Shown: piece by piece, positions 6,586-14,939 of the stretch
How positions within the stretch are numbered: position 1 is the first letter of the stretch
How the letters are laid out: each line of letters begins with the position of its first letter
Assembly: GCA_007136405.1 (NCBI GenBank)
Contig: SLHA01000120.1
Coordinates: 1 to 34,289 of the forward strand
DNA from: Candidatus Latescibacterota bacterium
Lineage (GTDB): Bacteria; Latescibacterota; UBA2968; UBA8231
Direction of reading: 5' to 3'
DNA length: 34,289 nt
Made by a program: the position numbers and the translations under genes
Notes under the pieces: model-generated
Seen by the model: only the letters and a program-made list of their open reading frames with translations
The model's database searches: none
What the model was told of the DNA's origin: nothing

Positions 6586-6607
6586 GCGGTGCTCCTTTCG
6601 TCGGATG

Positions 6608-7681
6608 CTAATTCCGCCGGTTTGGGATGGGCAGTCTGCCGTCGGCATCTATGGCGCGTGCGATAGTCAGCATGTTCTGCTGCCAGCGGTCTGCGGGAAT
6701 ATCCTCGGTGATGCCGATGATCAGACGATCGCCAGGCGCTGCCTGGGCGATCAGCGCACGGGTGGTGGCCTGAATGCCCTCAAGGGTAGCCAGGTGCACG
6801 GAAGACGGGAAGTTGAGCCAGAGGAACTTTCCCGGCCATCGATCCAGTGCCTCCCTGATGGATAGATCGCAGTCCGGCGGCGGGGTGAAGGCTTCGACAT
6901 AATCCAGGCTGGAGGCGGCCACGGCGTGCGCCCAGGCGCGGTTGTTCCCATCCAGGTGCGAGCCCAGCAACACACCGTGAGCATGAAGCTCGGTGGCGGC
7001 CTCCGCATACAAGGGCAGGCAGTACTGTTCGAAACGTTCCACCCCCATGACTTCCGGGACCTCGTTGCCGCCATAGTTGGCGTGAGAAGCAGGTGAACGG
7101 GCCACGAGCCGGTAGATTTCGCGGTGGCGCTGCGCCATGATCCGGTACAGAGCCAGGATCTCATCGCGCCGTTCCATCCACTCCACCGCGAAGGTTTCCA
7201 CCCCCATCCAGCCGATCATGATCTGATGCAATGGGGTGGCAGCGATGCCGGCGCGCAGGATGAAATCTTCCCCCAGATCCGCTTGCTTGCGCCTGAAATC
7301 ATCATAACGCGGCTCGAACCGCTGATCCTCCACCAGAAAGCGCAGCTTGGCGTAATCCTCGGGTTGCTTGAACATCCGTTCCATGTGCCAGGAGGTGAAG
7401 CCGGCCGGGCGATTGACCTCGGTGAGCGTGCCCACGGGCGTCTCGGTGTGGACACGCACGTACTGGACGCCATCCTGTTCAAAGGTCTCGCTCGTACGTC
7501 TGACATTGGGCGTGTGGGTGGCGAAGACAGCCGTCCGGTACACGATGCACAAGCCGTCGTTGCGCAGTTGCCGTTCCACCGTGCACTGAGGGATCATGCA
7601 CTCGTACATTGTCAACGGCACCTTGTCCGGCAGGTCGCCGTGCAGGATGGCCTCGACGCGCTTTCTGGGGGTCCAGTTCAT
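6608..7681 (-). CDS. URO-D-family methyltransferase-like protein
   Basis: A 357-residue protein with the superfamily opening MNWTPRKRVEAILHGDLPDKVP. The mid-protein motif GVLLGSHLDGNNR stands where corrinoid-type members have H-x-C-G, so the zinc-binding cysteine is absent. The rest of the barrel (NEVPEVMGVERFEQYCLPLY, FPSSVHL, GITEDIPADRW) is intact. It lies 14 bases downstream of the MttB-family gene, in the same operon. In such clusters URO-D-like proteins often pass methyl groups between a corrinoid protein and a final acceptor; without the usual cysteine this one may use other chemistry. It is only distantly similar to the URO-D protein at 3144, so it is not a recent duplicate. Confidence 0.8.
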   Translation of the reverse strand: MNWTPRKRVEAILHGDLPDKVPLTMYECMIPQCTVERQLRNDGLCIVYRTAVFATHTPNVRRTSETFEQDGVQYVRVHTETPVGTLTEVNRPAGFTSWHMERMFKQPEDYAKLRFLVEDQRFEPRYDDFRRKQADLGEDFILRAGIAATPLHQIMIGWMGVETFAVEWMERRDEILALYRIMAQRHREIYRLVARSPASHANYGGNEVPEVMGVERFEQYCLPLYAEAATELHAHGVLLGSHLDGNNRAWAHAVAASSLDYVEAFTPPPDCDLSIREALDRWPGKFLWLNFPSSVHLATLEGIQATTRALIAQAAPGDRLIIGITEDIPADRWQQNMLTIARAIDADGRLPIPNRRN

Positions 7682-7695
7682 GGAGATTGCCCGCC

Positions 7696-9123
7696 TCAGG
7701 CCAGGTGACGACGCGCCGACTGCAGGATGCGGTCGATCTCGCGCTCCGTGTCGGGGTCCAGGGGGATGGATTCGTGCGAGGCGAGCAGCTGCTCCTTGGC
7801 GGCGATGCAGCGCTGATGCATGCTGGTACCGCCGTCTTCGCGCCAGGCGTCCCAGTAACGGCGGTCGAGCAGTTGCGGGAACCAGAGTTCCTGCCGGAAA
7901 TGGCGCGCCGTATGCTCGTTGTCCAGAAAGCTGCCGTCGTGCCCGACCTGACGGATCACGTCCAGCGCCAGGTGCTCGTCATCCACCTGGAAGCCCTCCA
8001 TGAGGCGTTCGATGTATTGCACGATCTCGTGTTGCAGGAGCAACATCGGCAAGGACGCGGCCTGGTCCACGCCACAGATACCCAGATGACCGAAGATGTC
8101 CGCGCCCGCCAGCACTCCGGAAAGCAGCGTCATCCCCGCCTCCATGCCGGCCTGGGCGTCCGGCAGCTTGCTGTCTGTGAGCCCGACGTTGATGTACACG
8201 GGAAGACCGTAGTGCCTTCCCAGCTGGGCCATGGCCATGGCCATCAATGCCTGTTCCGGACCGGCGAAGATCAGTTGCGTCGTGCGCATGTCGAAGGCGT
8301 GCGGTATGCCGCCGTAACAGACAGGTAGACCGGCACGGATGAGCTGGGTGATGCAGACGCCGGCCAGGATCTCCGCGTTCTCCTGCGCCAGCGTTCCCGC
8401 CAGGGTGGCCGGCGCCGTGGCGCCCACCTGGGCCATGGGACCGATGGGCACCGGCAGCGACAGGCGCGCCGTCTCGAAGAGCAGGTCGATGCCGTCGAAG
8501 GGGAACTTCAACGGGCTGATGGGTTCCAGAAAGGGATAGGCCAGCGGGTAGCGCGTCGCCTCCGTCTCGTTGCCGCGCACCGCTACCATCAGTTCCAGCA
8601 CATACCGGGCGGAGGCGCGGTCCGAGAACCAGAAATGGATGGGTTTGGTGGTGTGGCGCAACTGCGCCGCGGCAACTTCTACACAGCGGTACGCGGTGGG
8701 GATCTCGTGCGGATCCGCCATGGCGCCCACCAGGTCGATGCGCGGCAGCGCGTCTCCCAGGCGGGTAGCGGTCACCACATCGTCCAGACAGGCGTAGCGC
8801 CGCTGCGTGCCCAGGTCGTCTACCCAGAGCGCCTCGCCGGCTATGGAATTGTAGTTGCGCTCGCCTGCACCGAAACGTGCCTGCCGGTTGTGGTCGCGTC
8901 CATACAGGGTGAAAGTCTTGCCGGCCGATTGCAGCGAACTCTCGATCAGGGCGGCAGGAATGAAGACGTGTGCGGTGGTGTCCTCCACCCGGGCGCCGGC
9001 GGATCTGAAGCGCCGGCGTACTTCATCATGGGGTACGCGCACACCCACAGTAGCCAGGATCTCCAGCGAGGCTCCATGGATGCTCTCCAGCTGCTGTGGG
9101 GTGAGACTGCGTAGGGTCAGCAT
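7696..9123 (-). CDS. MttB-superfamily (trimethylamine methyltransferase-like) protein, non-pyrrolysine
   Basis: A 475-residue protein starting MLTLRSLTPQQLESIHGASL and showing the MttB barrel throughout (GEALWVDDLGTQRRYACLDD, FLEPISPLKFPFDGIDLLF, QVGHDGSFLDNEHTARHFR near the end). Pyrrolysine-containing MttB genes have an in-frame TAG; this frame has none, so it belongs to the larger non-Pyl group. Characterised members (MtgB, MtpB, MtcB) demethylate glycine betaine, proline betaine or carnitine onto a corrinoid protein. No corrinoid protein or reductive activase is in the window. It is the first gene of the MttB, URO-D, amidohydrolase operon. An in-frame upstream start (to 9219) exists but adds a low-complexity extension; the start chosen follows family length. 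Confidence 0.85.
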   Translation of the reverse strand: MLTLRSLTPQQLESIHGASLEILATVGVRVPHDEVRRRFRSAGARVEDTTAHVFIPAALIESSLQSAGKTFTLYGRDHNRQARFGAGERNYNSIAGEALWVDDLGTQRRYACLDDVVTATRLGDALPRIDLVGAMADPHEIPTAYRCVEVAAAQLRHTTKPIHFWFSDRASARYVLELMVAVRGNETEATRYPLAYPFLEPISPLKFPFDGIDLLFETARLSLPVPIGPMAQVGATAPATLAGTLAQENAEILAGVCITQLIRAGLPVCYGGIPHAFDMRTTQLIFAGPEQALMAMAMAQLGRHYGLPVYINVGLTDSKLPDAQAGMEAGMTLLSGVLAGADIFGHLGICGVDQAASLPMLLLQHEIVQYIERLMEGFQVDDEHLALDVIRQVGHDGSFLDNEHTARHFRQELWFPQLLDRRYWDAWREDGGTSMHQRCIAAKEQLLASHESIPLDPDTEREIDRILQSARRHLA

Positions 9124-9253
9124 GGTCTCTGCCGTCTGTCGTTGCGGTCTCTTCGCGTGGCCAGGCCCCGAATTCCCGAACATCGAACCCTGGCAGATCG
9201 AATGGGCTGCGGGCGCCATCCAGGGTCCGCCGCGACGCCCCCAGGGACCGAAC

Positions 9254-9325
9254 CCCCCGGCGCGCCCAAAGCCGGAGGTGCCGGGCCGCAGGCACGCCAG
9301 CCGTGGCTGCCGGGCGTGCCGGGGG
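9254..9325. repeat. strong imperfect inverted repeat between sulfatase and MttB genes
   Basis: CCCCCGGCGCGCC (9254-9266) pairs with GGCGTGCCGGGGG (9313-9325) at 12 of 13 positions. The loop holds smaller hairpins (GTGCC/GGCAC; CAGCC/GGCTG). There is no T-run, so it is not a classical terminator. It lies in a 461-base gene-free stretch (9124-9584) and could be a transcript-stability or processing structure between the sulfatase and MttB messages. Confidence 0.55.
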
Positions 9326-9479
9326 CCGCCGAGATGGCGCCCCGATCGCCGCGACGTTCTACCATACTACGTCAACTCAGCGGTCCGATCAAGCGTGCCG
9401 GGCCTGGCGGAGGCCGCCCTGTCAGCGCACCAGCCGCGACCACACCGGACCGCTTCCTACGGCGGGCACCATGCTGCAA

Positions 9480-9605
9480 GACCAATCGTCCGGACAACAA
9501 ACCCAACCGTTCGAATTTCAGCTCTGCCGTTCGAACTACAACAGGCCCAACCGTTCGGCCAACAAACCCAACCGTTCGAATTACTTACAGGCCCAATCGT
9601 TCGAA
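9480..9605 (-). repeat. six degenerate tandem repeats copied from the sulfatase 3' end
   Basis: On the minus strand the motif TTCGAACGGTTGGG occurs six times with variation, with starts spaced 21, 20, 24, 21 and 25 bases. The first copy (9605-9591) encodes FERLG near the sulfatase C-terminus. The others follow the stop codon and would still read FERLGLL or variants in some frame. Units are joined by TTTGTTG or CCTGTTG linkers. Confidence 0.85.
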
Positions 9606-11048
9606 CTGCTCTGGCGGCGCGGCGTTGGCCCGCATGAGGTCGACCATCAGTCCGGTCATGCGTTTCTCGACGGCGGCATTCCGGATGGGGCGTTCCTGGT
9701 GCGGGTCGTCTTCCAGATCGAAGAGCAGCGTGCCGAATTTGAACAGGTCGCGTTTGCTGGTGGCGTCGCACCTCAAAGTCGGCAGTCCCTTGGTGAAGGG
9801 GAAGGGGTCGGACAGTCGGGCGCTGCGCAACTGGTCCTGACCGAAGAAACCGCGCATGTGCGTCGGCATGAGCGTATAGTTGAACAGTGGTGCGTTCGCG
9901 GGCCTGGCCGGGGCGCGCATGTAGACATAGCGGCCGTCGGTGACGTTGACGTGTCCGCCGTGAATGCCGAACAACCCGGCTTCGCGAACGGGTGTGTCGG
10001 CGGCCACCGTCGAGGCCAGGGGCACACCCTGGCAAGCCGGTGGCAGGGGCTGCCCGAACCACTCCAGCAGCGTGGGCGCCAGGTCGATCGTCTGCACGAG
10101 TGCGGCGCGACGTTCGCCGCGGGCTCCCGAACGCGGATCCCAGATGAACAGCGGTGTGTGCGCCACCTCGTCGTAGAATGGCTGCCAGCACTTGGCCCAC
10201 ATGCCATGCTCACCCAGCATGAAGCCATGGTCTGTGTTGACGATCAGCATGGTGTCGTCCCACAGGTGCAGCGCGTCCATGCGCTCGAGTATCGTTCCCA
10301 GCCAATGGTCGCACATGCTGACCAGCGCGAAGTATTCGCGCCGACAGTGCTCCACCTGCTCCGCAGGCTGGTTGACGGCGGCGTAGGGAGGCCAGTCAAA
10401 GTGCGGTCCCCGGTAGTCCCCGGGGTAGAGATCCTTGTACTTCCGTTGCGTGAAAAACGGTTCATGTGGATCAAAGGTCTCGATGTGCAGAAACCAGTCG
10501 TCCTGACTGCCGTTTTCGTCCAGGAAGTCCAGGCCCATGCGGAAGGTGTTGGCCTGGGGTTGATCTTCTTCACGGCTCATGTACTGTCGGTTGACCCAGT
10601 CCTGCCGCCAGTGCCTGTTGCTGTGGCGGTTCACGGACACCGTTACCGGAATATCCGGATCTCGCACCTGCCCCTTCCAGGGATCTCCCTCCTGTCCGCG
10701 GGCTATTTCCCAGGTCCCGTAGCGCGTGTGGTAGGTTGCTCCGCCGTCCTCCCAGTAATGGTAGTGATCGCTGGCCAGGTGGGTGTGGATGCCGTGTTCC
10801 TGCAGGATGCAAGGCATGGAATCGTCAAAGGGTTCCAGCGGTCCCCACGAACGGTGCAGGAAGTTGTAACGCCCGGTGTGCAATTCGCGCCGCGCCGGCA
10901 TGCAGGGCATGCTGGCCACATAGGCGTTGTCGAATGTGATCGTGCGTTCCGCCAGCCGCCGGAAATTCGGCGCGTGGACGTAGTCGCATCCGTACGGCGG
11001 CAACATGCGCCGGTTGAGCGAGTCGAACATGATCATGATGGCTTTCAC
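9585..11048 (-). CDS. formylglycine-dependent sulfatase (arylsulfatase superfamily)
   Basis: A 487-residue alkaline-phosphatase-fold enzyme. MIMFDSLNRR near the start provides the first metal aspartate (D9). SMPCMPARRELHTGR carries the C-x-P-x-R signature, with Cys49 as the residue converted to formylglycine. MLIVNTDHGFMLGEHGMWAK gives the second metal-site D-H-G motif. No signal peptide is visible, so it is either cytoplasmic or exported by an unrecognised route; many catabolic sulfatases are secreted. The cysteine-type motif would require a maturase (FGE or anSME), not seen unless the radical SAM protein at 32718 serves, which its motifs do not suggest. Phosphonate monoester hydrolases share the fold and motif and cannot be excluded. 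The last residues, QFERLGL, are coded by the first unit of the downstream repeat array. Confidence 0.88.
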   Translation of the reverse strand: MKAIMIMFDSLNRRMLPPYGCDYVHAPNFRRLAERTITFDNAYVASMPCMPARRELHTGRYNFLHRSWGPLEPFDDSMPCILQEHGIHTHLASDHYHYWEDGGATYHTRYGTWEIARGQEGDPWKGQVRDPDIPVTVSVNRHSNRHWRQDWVNRQYMSREEDQPQANTFRMGLDFLDENGSQDDWFLHIETFDPHEPFFTQRKYKDLYPGDYRGPHFDWPPYAAVNQPAEQVEHCRREYFALVSMCDHWLGTILERMDALHLWDDTMLIVNTDHGFMLGEHGMWAKCWQPFYDEVAHTPLFIWDPRSGARGERRAALVQTIDLAPTLLEWFGQPLPPACQGVPLASTVAADTPVREAGLFGIHGGHVNVTDGRYVYMRAPARPANAPLFNYTLMPTHMRGFFGQDQLRSARLSDPFPFTKGLPTLRCDATSKRDLFKFGTLLFDLEDDPHQERPIRNAAVEKRMTGLMVDLMRANAAPPEQFERLGL

Positions 11049-11473
11049 GGTGAGACTCCTGGCGGATACGGGGTTCTCCGGTAACTCGGGCTTCGGTCAG
11101 GCGAGCTATGGCCGGACCACCGAAGGTCCTGCTGCGGCGGTAGGCGCCGGACCAGGCGGAGTTGGCCGGATAGGGCTGTCCTGTTGTGCGGGTGAAGTGC
11201 AGAGGATCGTCACATCGGACGCCCCCGGAAAACGTTCGGGGCGGGCGCACAGCGCTTGCTCCAGCGCATCCAGGGCCAGATCGCCGCGCAGGCTGTCCGC
11301 TATGCGCCAGCCGACGATGTGGCGCGCGAACCCGTTTGTTGCCGTTCTGGGCGAAACCGCTCGACACGGCCAGCCACGGGCCCTGGGGTGCTGGTTCCCG
11401 TCGGCGAGCCACGAGGTTGGGCGGGTGGCTGCGGGAAGCCCCGCGGGCCCCTTAGCCAACCGCCCCCCCCTGG
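11049..11473. other. gene-free stretch holding a transposase relic
   Basis: Between the sulfatase start and the end of the beta-propeller gene, no intact gene is visible. The one recognisable item is the IS3-type transposase fragment at 11235-11335. The remaining GC-rich sequence is unassigned and may be decayed insertion-sequence DNA. Confidence 0.6.
11235..11335 (-). pseudogene. fragment of an IS3-family transposase (OrfB, integrase core)
   Basis: One minus-strand frame reads GFARHIVGWRIADSLRGDLA followed by LDALEQAL. This is the rve-domain segment that follows the second catalytic aspartate in IS3-family transposases (S-R-x-I-V-G-W...L-V-x-D-A-L-x-x-A-L). About 33 codons are recognisable; the catalytic motifs on either side are lost or out of frame. 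It marks an old insertion upstream of the sulfatase gene. Confidence 0.6.
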
Positions 11474-12568
11474 TCACGGGGCGCGCTTGATCTCCCCCCA
11501 GGATCGCGGTGCTACGCCGGTCTGCTGCTCCTGGAACATCCACCAGCTGCGTCCGGGGCGTTCGACACGGAAGGTCTCCACGTGGCGGGCATCGGCAACG
11601 GTGACATAAGCGGTGCGTCCGTCCGGTCCGCCGAAGGCGATGTTGCTGGGATTGCTGCCGTGCAGCTCGATTTCACGCAGCACATCGCCGGCCGGGTTGA
11701 TCTTGGCGATCACCCCCTTGCCGTAGCGGGTGACGTACAGGTTGCCGTCGACATCGCAGCGCATGCCGTCCAGGCCGTAGTCTGGAAACTCGATGAGCAG
11801 GCGTTTGTTGCTGACATTGCCGGCCCCATCCAGGTCATAAGCCCAGATCCGGCGTTGTCGTGTTTCGTTGACATAGAGGACGGCGTCTCCGGGCGCCACT
11901 TCGATGCCATTGGTGGTTCCCATGTCCGCTTCCAGCAGGGTCACCGTGCCGTCTGGATCGATGCGCCAGAGCTGGCCGGTGCCGTCGGACCAGTTCGGGT
12001 CCGAAGCGTAGACGCGGTCCTGGGTGTCTATGGCCAGGTCATTGGGCTGGTGCATGCGCGGCTCGTGTGCCAGCACGCTCACCTGGCGCGTGGCCATGTC
12101 GACGCGCAGTACGTTGTGTCCGGTGTAGTCGGCAATCAGCATGGCGCCGTCGCTGGTAAAGCGGATGCCGTTGCCGGTGCTGCCGGCCGGCAGTTCGAGG
12201 AACAGCTCGGCGTCACCCGCCGGACTGACCCGGCCGATGTTTCCCCGCTGGCCGAAGCTGACCGCGTACAGCATACCGTCGGCGTCGCAGGCGGGGCCCT
12301 CGATGCCGCCGGTGAACAGATTCGGGGCAGTAAGGATTGAACTCTCGTACGATGCTTCGACAGGATCATCGAGAGGCGCGGCGGCTGTAGCCGGCGGCCA
12401 TCCCAGTGGCAGGATCATGATCAGCGCCAGGAATTGCCAAGGTATCGGGCGAAGTCTGAGACCAATGGGCAACGGACGGGACGGAGAACCGATGGTGTCG
12501 CGGACGCCAACCGGCCAGACGGCCGGGACGAACCGCCGGCTGATCCGGCGGATGGTGCAGGTCTGCAT
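11474..12568 (-). CDS. secreted SMP-30/gluconolactonase-like beta-propeller
   Basis: A 364-residue protein; the ATG at 12566-12568 is preceded by GGAGG on the minus strand. An N-terminal basic stretch and a hydrophobic segment (WQFLALIMILPLGW) ending in ATAAAP form a likely signal peptide cleaved near residue 45, so the protein is probably exported. The mature part is a repeated six-bladed-propeller pattern: GIEGPACDADGMLYAVSFGQ, GNGIRFTSDGAMLIADYTG, QPNDLAIDTQDRVYASDPNW, TTNGIEVAPGDAVLYVNE and DGMRCDVDGNLYVTRYGKG. The E, N and D positions in these blades match metal ligands of SMP-30/gluconolactonases, so lactone hydrolysis of a sugar lactone is the family-based guess. It neighbours the sulfatase and the DUF5107 gene, fitting carbohydrate breakdown. 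Confidence 0.82.
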   Translation of the reverse strand: MQTCTIRRISRRFVPAVWPVGVRDTIGSPSRPLPIGLRLRPIPWQFLALIMILPLGWPPATAAAPLDDPVEASYESSILTAPNLFTGGIEGPACDADGMLYAVSFGQRGNIGRVSPAGDAELFLELPAGSTGNGIRFTSDGAMLIADYTGHNVLRVDMATRQVSVLAHEPRMHQPNDLAIDTQDRVYASDPNWSDGTGQLWRIDPDGTVTLLEADMGTTNGIEVAPGDAVLYVNETRQRRIWAYDLDGAGNVSNKRLLIEFPDYGLDGMRCDVDGNLYVTRYGKGVIAKINPAGDVLREIELHGSNPSNIAFGGPDGRTAYVTVADARHVETFRVERPGRSWWMFQEQQTGVAPRSWGEIKRAP

Positions 12569-12723
12569 GATAACCTCCAGTGACGGGTTGATAGGGCTGC
12601 CTGAAAAGCTAACCACGGGCGCGCATGCAGACGAGTCCCGGTTGACTGGGGTTCATCTCCATACCTACTTCTCACCGGTACGGGATCTACCACGAACGCA
12701 ACCTGACCAGCGGGGATAGAACG

Positions 12724-14751
12724 ATGAGTGAGCTTCGATTCGAGACCATAACCATGCCCGGCGCCGACCTCGGTCCGGAGAACCCGCTGCCGCCGTTGCG
12801 GCGCGGCGGCGGCAGCCGCAAGCCGGATACGTCCCGTTACCCCGGCTTTCCGGCGGAGATACTGCGTAACATGGCGTACGGCAATGTCGCCAACTACCTG
12901 CCCTACACCATGCAGGACCGCTACGGGCGGCAGCTCACCGAACGGAGCTTCCGGGCGGCCATTCTGGAAAACGAGACCCTGCGGGCCACCTTCGTGCTGG
13001 AACTGGGGGGACGCCTGTGGTCGCTGGTGCACAAACCGTCCGGGCGTGAACTGCTGGAAGCCAACCCGGTCTTCCAGCCGGCCAACCTGGCCATTCGCAA
13101 CGCCTGGTTCAGCGGCGGCGTGGAATGGAACATCGGCATGCGCGGACACTGCCCCTTCACCTGCTCGCCGCTGTTCGCCGCCCGCTTGTCGCAACCTGAC
13201 GGCACGCCGGTGCTACGCTTGTGGGAGTGGGAGCGCATCCGCCAGGTGCCGTTCCAGATAGACGCCTATCTTCCCGACGGCAGCCCCATGCTGATGGTCC
13301 GGGTGCGCATCATCAATCCGCACGACCATGAGGTGGCCATGTACTGGTGGTCCAACACCGCGGTGCCGGAAACCCCGGAGACGCGGGTCCTGGTGCCGGC
13401 GAACGGGGCCTACAATTTCGGTTACGGCAAAGGCGGGCCGGCCATCGTCGAGATTCCCGTGGTGCAGGGAACCGACATCACCTACACCACCAACATCGAT
13501 CGTTCGGCGGATTTCTTCTTCGATCTGGACGACGGTGCCCGGCCGTGGATCGCGGCGCTCGATGCCACCGGGCAGGGACTGGTCCAGGTATCCACGGACC
13601 GGCTCAAAGGGCGCAAGTTGTTCCTCTGGGGTATGGGTGCCGGCGGGCGCCGCTGGCAGGAATTCCTGTCGGTCAAGGGACACGCGTACATCGAGATTCA
13701 ATCGGGTCTGGCGCGGACCCAGACCGAACACATTCCCATGCCGGCCAGGACTACGTGGGAGTGGTTGGAAGGGTACGGGCTGATGGCCGCGGATCCTGCC
13801 GTGGTGCACGGTGCCGACTGGGTAGCGGCCCGGGAAACGGTGCATACGGGTCTGGAGACGATGCTGCCGCGCGCGGCGATGGACGCCGAAATGGAACGCA
13901 CCGCCGCCTGGGTGGACCAGGCGCCCCAGGAAATCGTCCAGCACGGTTCCGGCTGGGGCGCTCTGGAGCAGGGGCGCCTTCAAGCCGCCGGCCTGCCGCC
14001 CTGTGCCGGTCAAGCCATCCCCTTCGGACAGGAATCGATGGGCAACCAGCAGGAACCCTGGGAGCAATTGCTGCGGCAAGGCACACTGCCTGAAGCGGAT
14101 CCGGATGACGAGCCGCTGGGGTACATGACGCAGACTGAATGGTGCGATCTGCTGGAAGGGGCGGCACGTGAGGGGCGGGGTGATCACTGGTGGACGTGGC
14201 TGCATCTGGGGGTCATGCGCTATGCGGCGGCCGACTATGACGGCGCGCGCGCGGCCTGGGAGCAGTCACTGGCCAGACGGGAGACGCCCTGGGCGCGGCG
14301 TAACCTGGCCGTACTGGCCAGGGAGGAAAATCGCACCGGAGACGCCGCGACGCTGTACGTCGAGGCTTGCCGCCAGCGGCCGCAGCTGTTTCCGCTGGCC
14401 GTCGAGTGCGGCAGTTTCCTCATCCAGGCTGAACGTCCTCAGGAGTGGTTGGATCTGGTGCGTGATGCGTTACCCGAATCCGTGCGCACGGCGGGCCGCA
14501 TACGCTTGCTGGAGGGGCAGGCCGCTCTGGCCACGGGAGACCTGGACCGGGTGGAAGCCATCCTGAACGAGAAGCTGGTCATCGACGATCTGCGTGAAGG
14601 CGAGCGGTCACTGTCTCATCTGTGGTTCGGTCTGCACGAACAGAAGCTCAGCCGGCAGGAAGGGGTGGCCGTGGACGACGCGCTGCGCGCTCGGGTCCGG
14701 CGCGAGTTTCCGGTACCGGAGCACCTGGATTTCCGCATGTCGACCGATTGA
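12724..14751 (+). CDS. DUF5107/TPR carbohydrate-associated protein
   Basis: A 675-residue protein on the + strand. Residues ~20-330 match the DUF5107 domain, a beta-rich domain resembling galactose-mutarotase/lyase-like sandwiches: ENETLRATFVLELGGRLWSL, NPVFQPANLAIRNAWFSGGV, WWSNTAVPETPETRVLVPA, FLWGMGAGGRRWQEFL. Residues ~480-660 are helical TPR-like repeats (WWTWLHLGVMRYAAADYDGA, EENRTGDAATLYVEACRQRP). This domain order is typical of proteins beside glycoside-degradation genes. The enzymatic role is unproven, and no signal peptide is seen. It is divergent from the SMP-30-like gene across a 155-base gap that may hold promoters for both. Its 3' end abuts four 40-base tandem repeats. Confidence 0.78.
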   Translation: MSELRFETITMPGADLGPENPLPPLRRGGGSRKPDTSRYPGFPAEILRNMAYGNVANYLPYTMQDRYGRQLTERSFRAAILENETLRATFVLELGGRLWSLVHKPSGRELLEANPVFQPANLAIRNAWFSGGVEWNIGMRGHCPFTCSPLFAARLSQPDGTPVLRLWEWERIRQVPFQIDAYLPDGSPMLMVRVRIINPHDHEVAMYWWSNTAVPETPETRVLVPANGAYNFGYGKGGPAIVEIPVVQGTDITYTTNIDRSADFFFDLDDGARPWIAALDATGQGLVQVSTDRLKGRKLFLWGMGAGGRRWQEFLSVKGHAYIEIQSGLARTQTEHIPMPARTTWEWLEGYGLMAADPAVVHGADWVAARETVHTGLETMLPRAAMDAEMERTAAWVDQAPQEIVQHGSGWGALEQGRLQAAGLPPCAGQAIPFGQESMGNQQEPWEQLLRQGTLPEADPDDEPLGYMTQTEWCDLLEGAAREGRGDHWWTWLHLGVMRYAAADYDGARAAWEQSLARRETPWARRNLAVLAREENRTGDAATLYVEACRQRPQLFPLAVECGSFLIQAERPQEWLDLVRDALPESVRTAGRIRLLEGQAALATGDLDRVEAILNEKLVIDDLREGERSLSHLWFGLHEQKLSRQEGVAVDDALRARVRREFPVPEHLDFRMSTD

Positions 14752-14752
14752 C

Positions 14753-14912
14753 CGTCCAGCCGGAGTGTCCGCAGCCATGGCCAAGGCGCCCGCGTCCGGC
14801 CTGAGTGTCCGCAGCACTGGCCGTGGCGCTTGTGTCCGGCCGGAGTGTCCATAGTAATGGCCACGGCGCCCGCGTCCGGCCGGAATGTCGGGAGGAATGG
14901 CACCAGGGTCCG
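14753..14912. repeat. four tandem 40-bp repeats between convergent genes
   Basis: Units start at 14753, 14793, 14833 and 14873, an exact 40-base period. Each begins YGTCC followed by a variant of GGCCGGAGTGTCCGCAG and then a conserved ATGGCC...GGCGC block. The array starts two bases after the DUF5107 stop codon and ends 27 bases before the 3' end of the glycyl radical enzyme gene. Copies differ by several bases, so the array is not very recent. No terminator-like T-run is present. Confidence 0.92.
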
Positions 14913-14939
14913 GTGGTGGTGAGGTTCAGGTCGTCCGGG

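Noticed and set aside
5857-6666. Long + strand ORF opposite the amidohydrolase gene.
   Set aside because: It mirrors the high-GC codons of the real gene, has no recognisable domain and no start signal. The same applies to long antisense frames at 9303-11084, 18584-20083, 25059-26123 and 28094-29479.
7696-9123. Pyrrolysine-dependent MttB.
   Set aside because: The frame is continuous at normal length with no internal TAG.
9480-9605. CRISPR array.
   Set aside because: Units are only ~14 bases, spacers 7-11 bases, repeats degenerate, and one unit is coding sequence; no cas genes.
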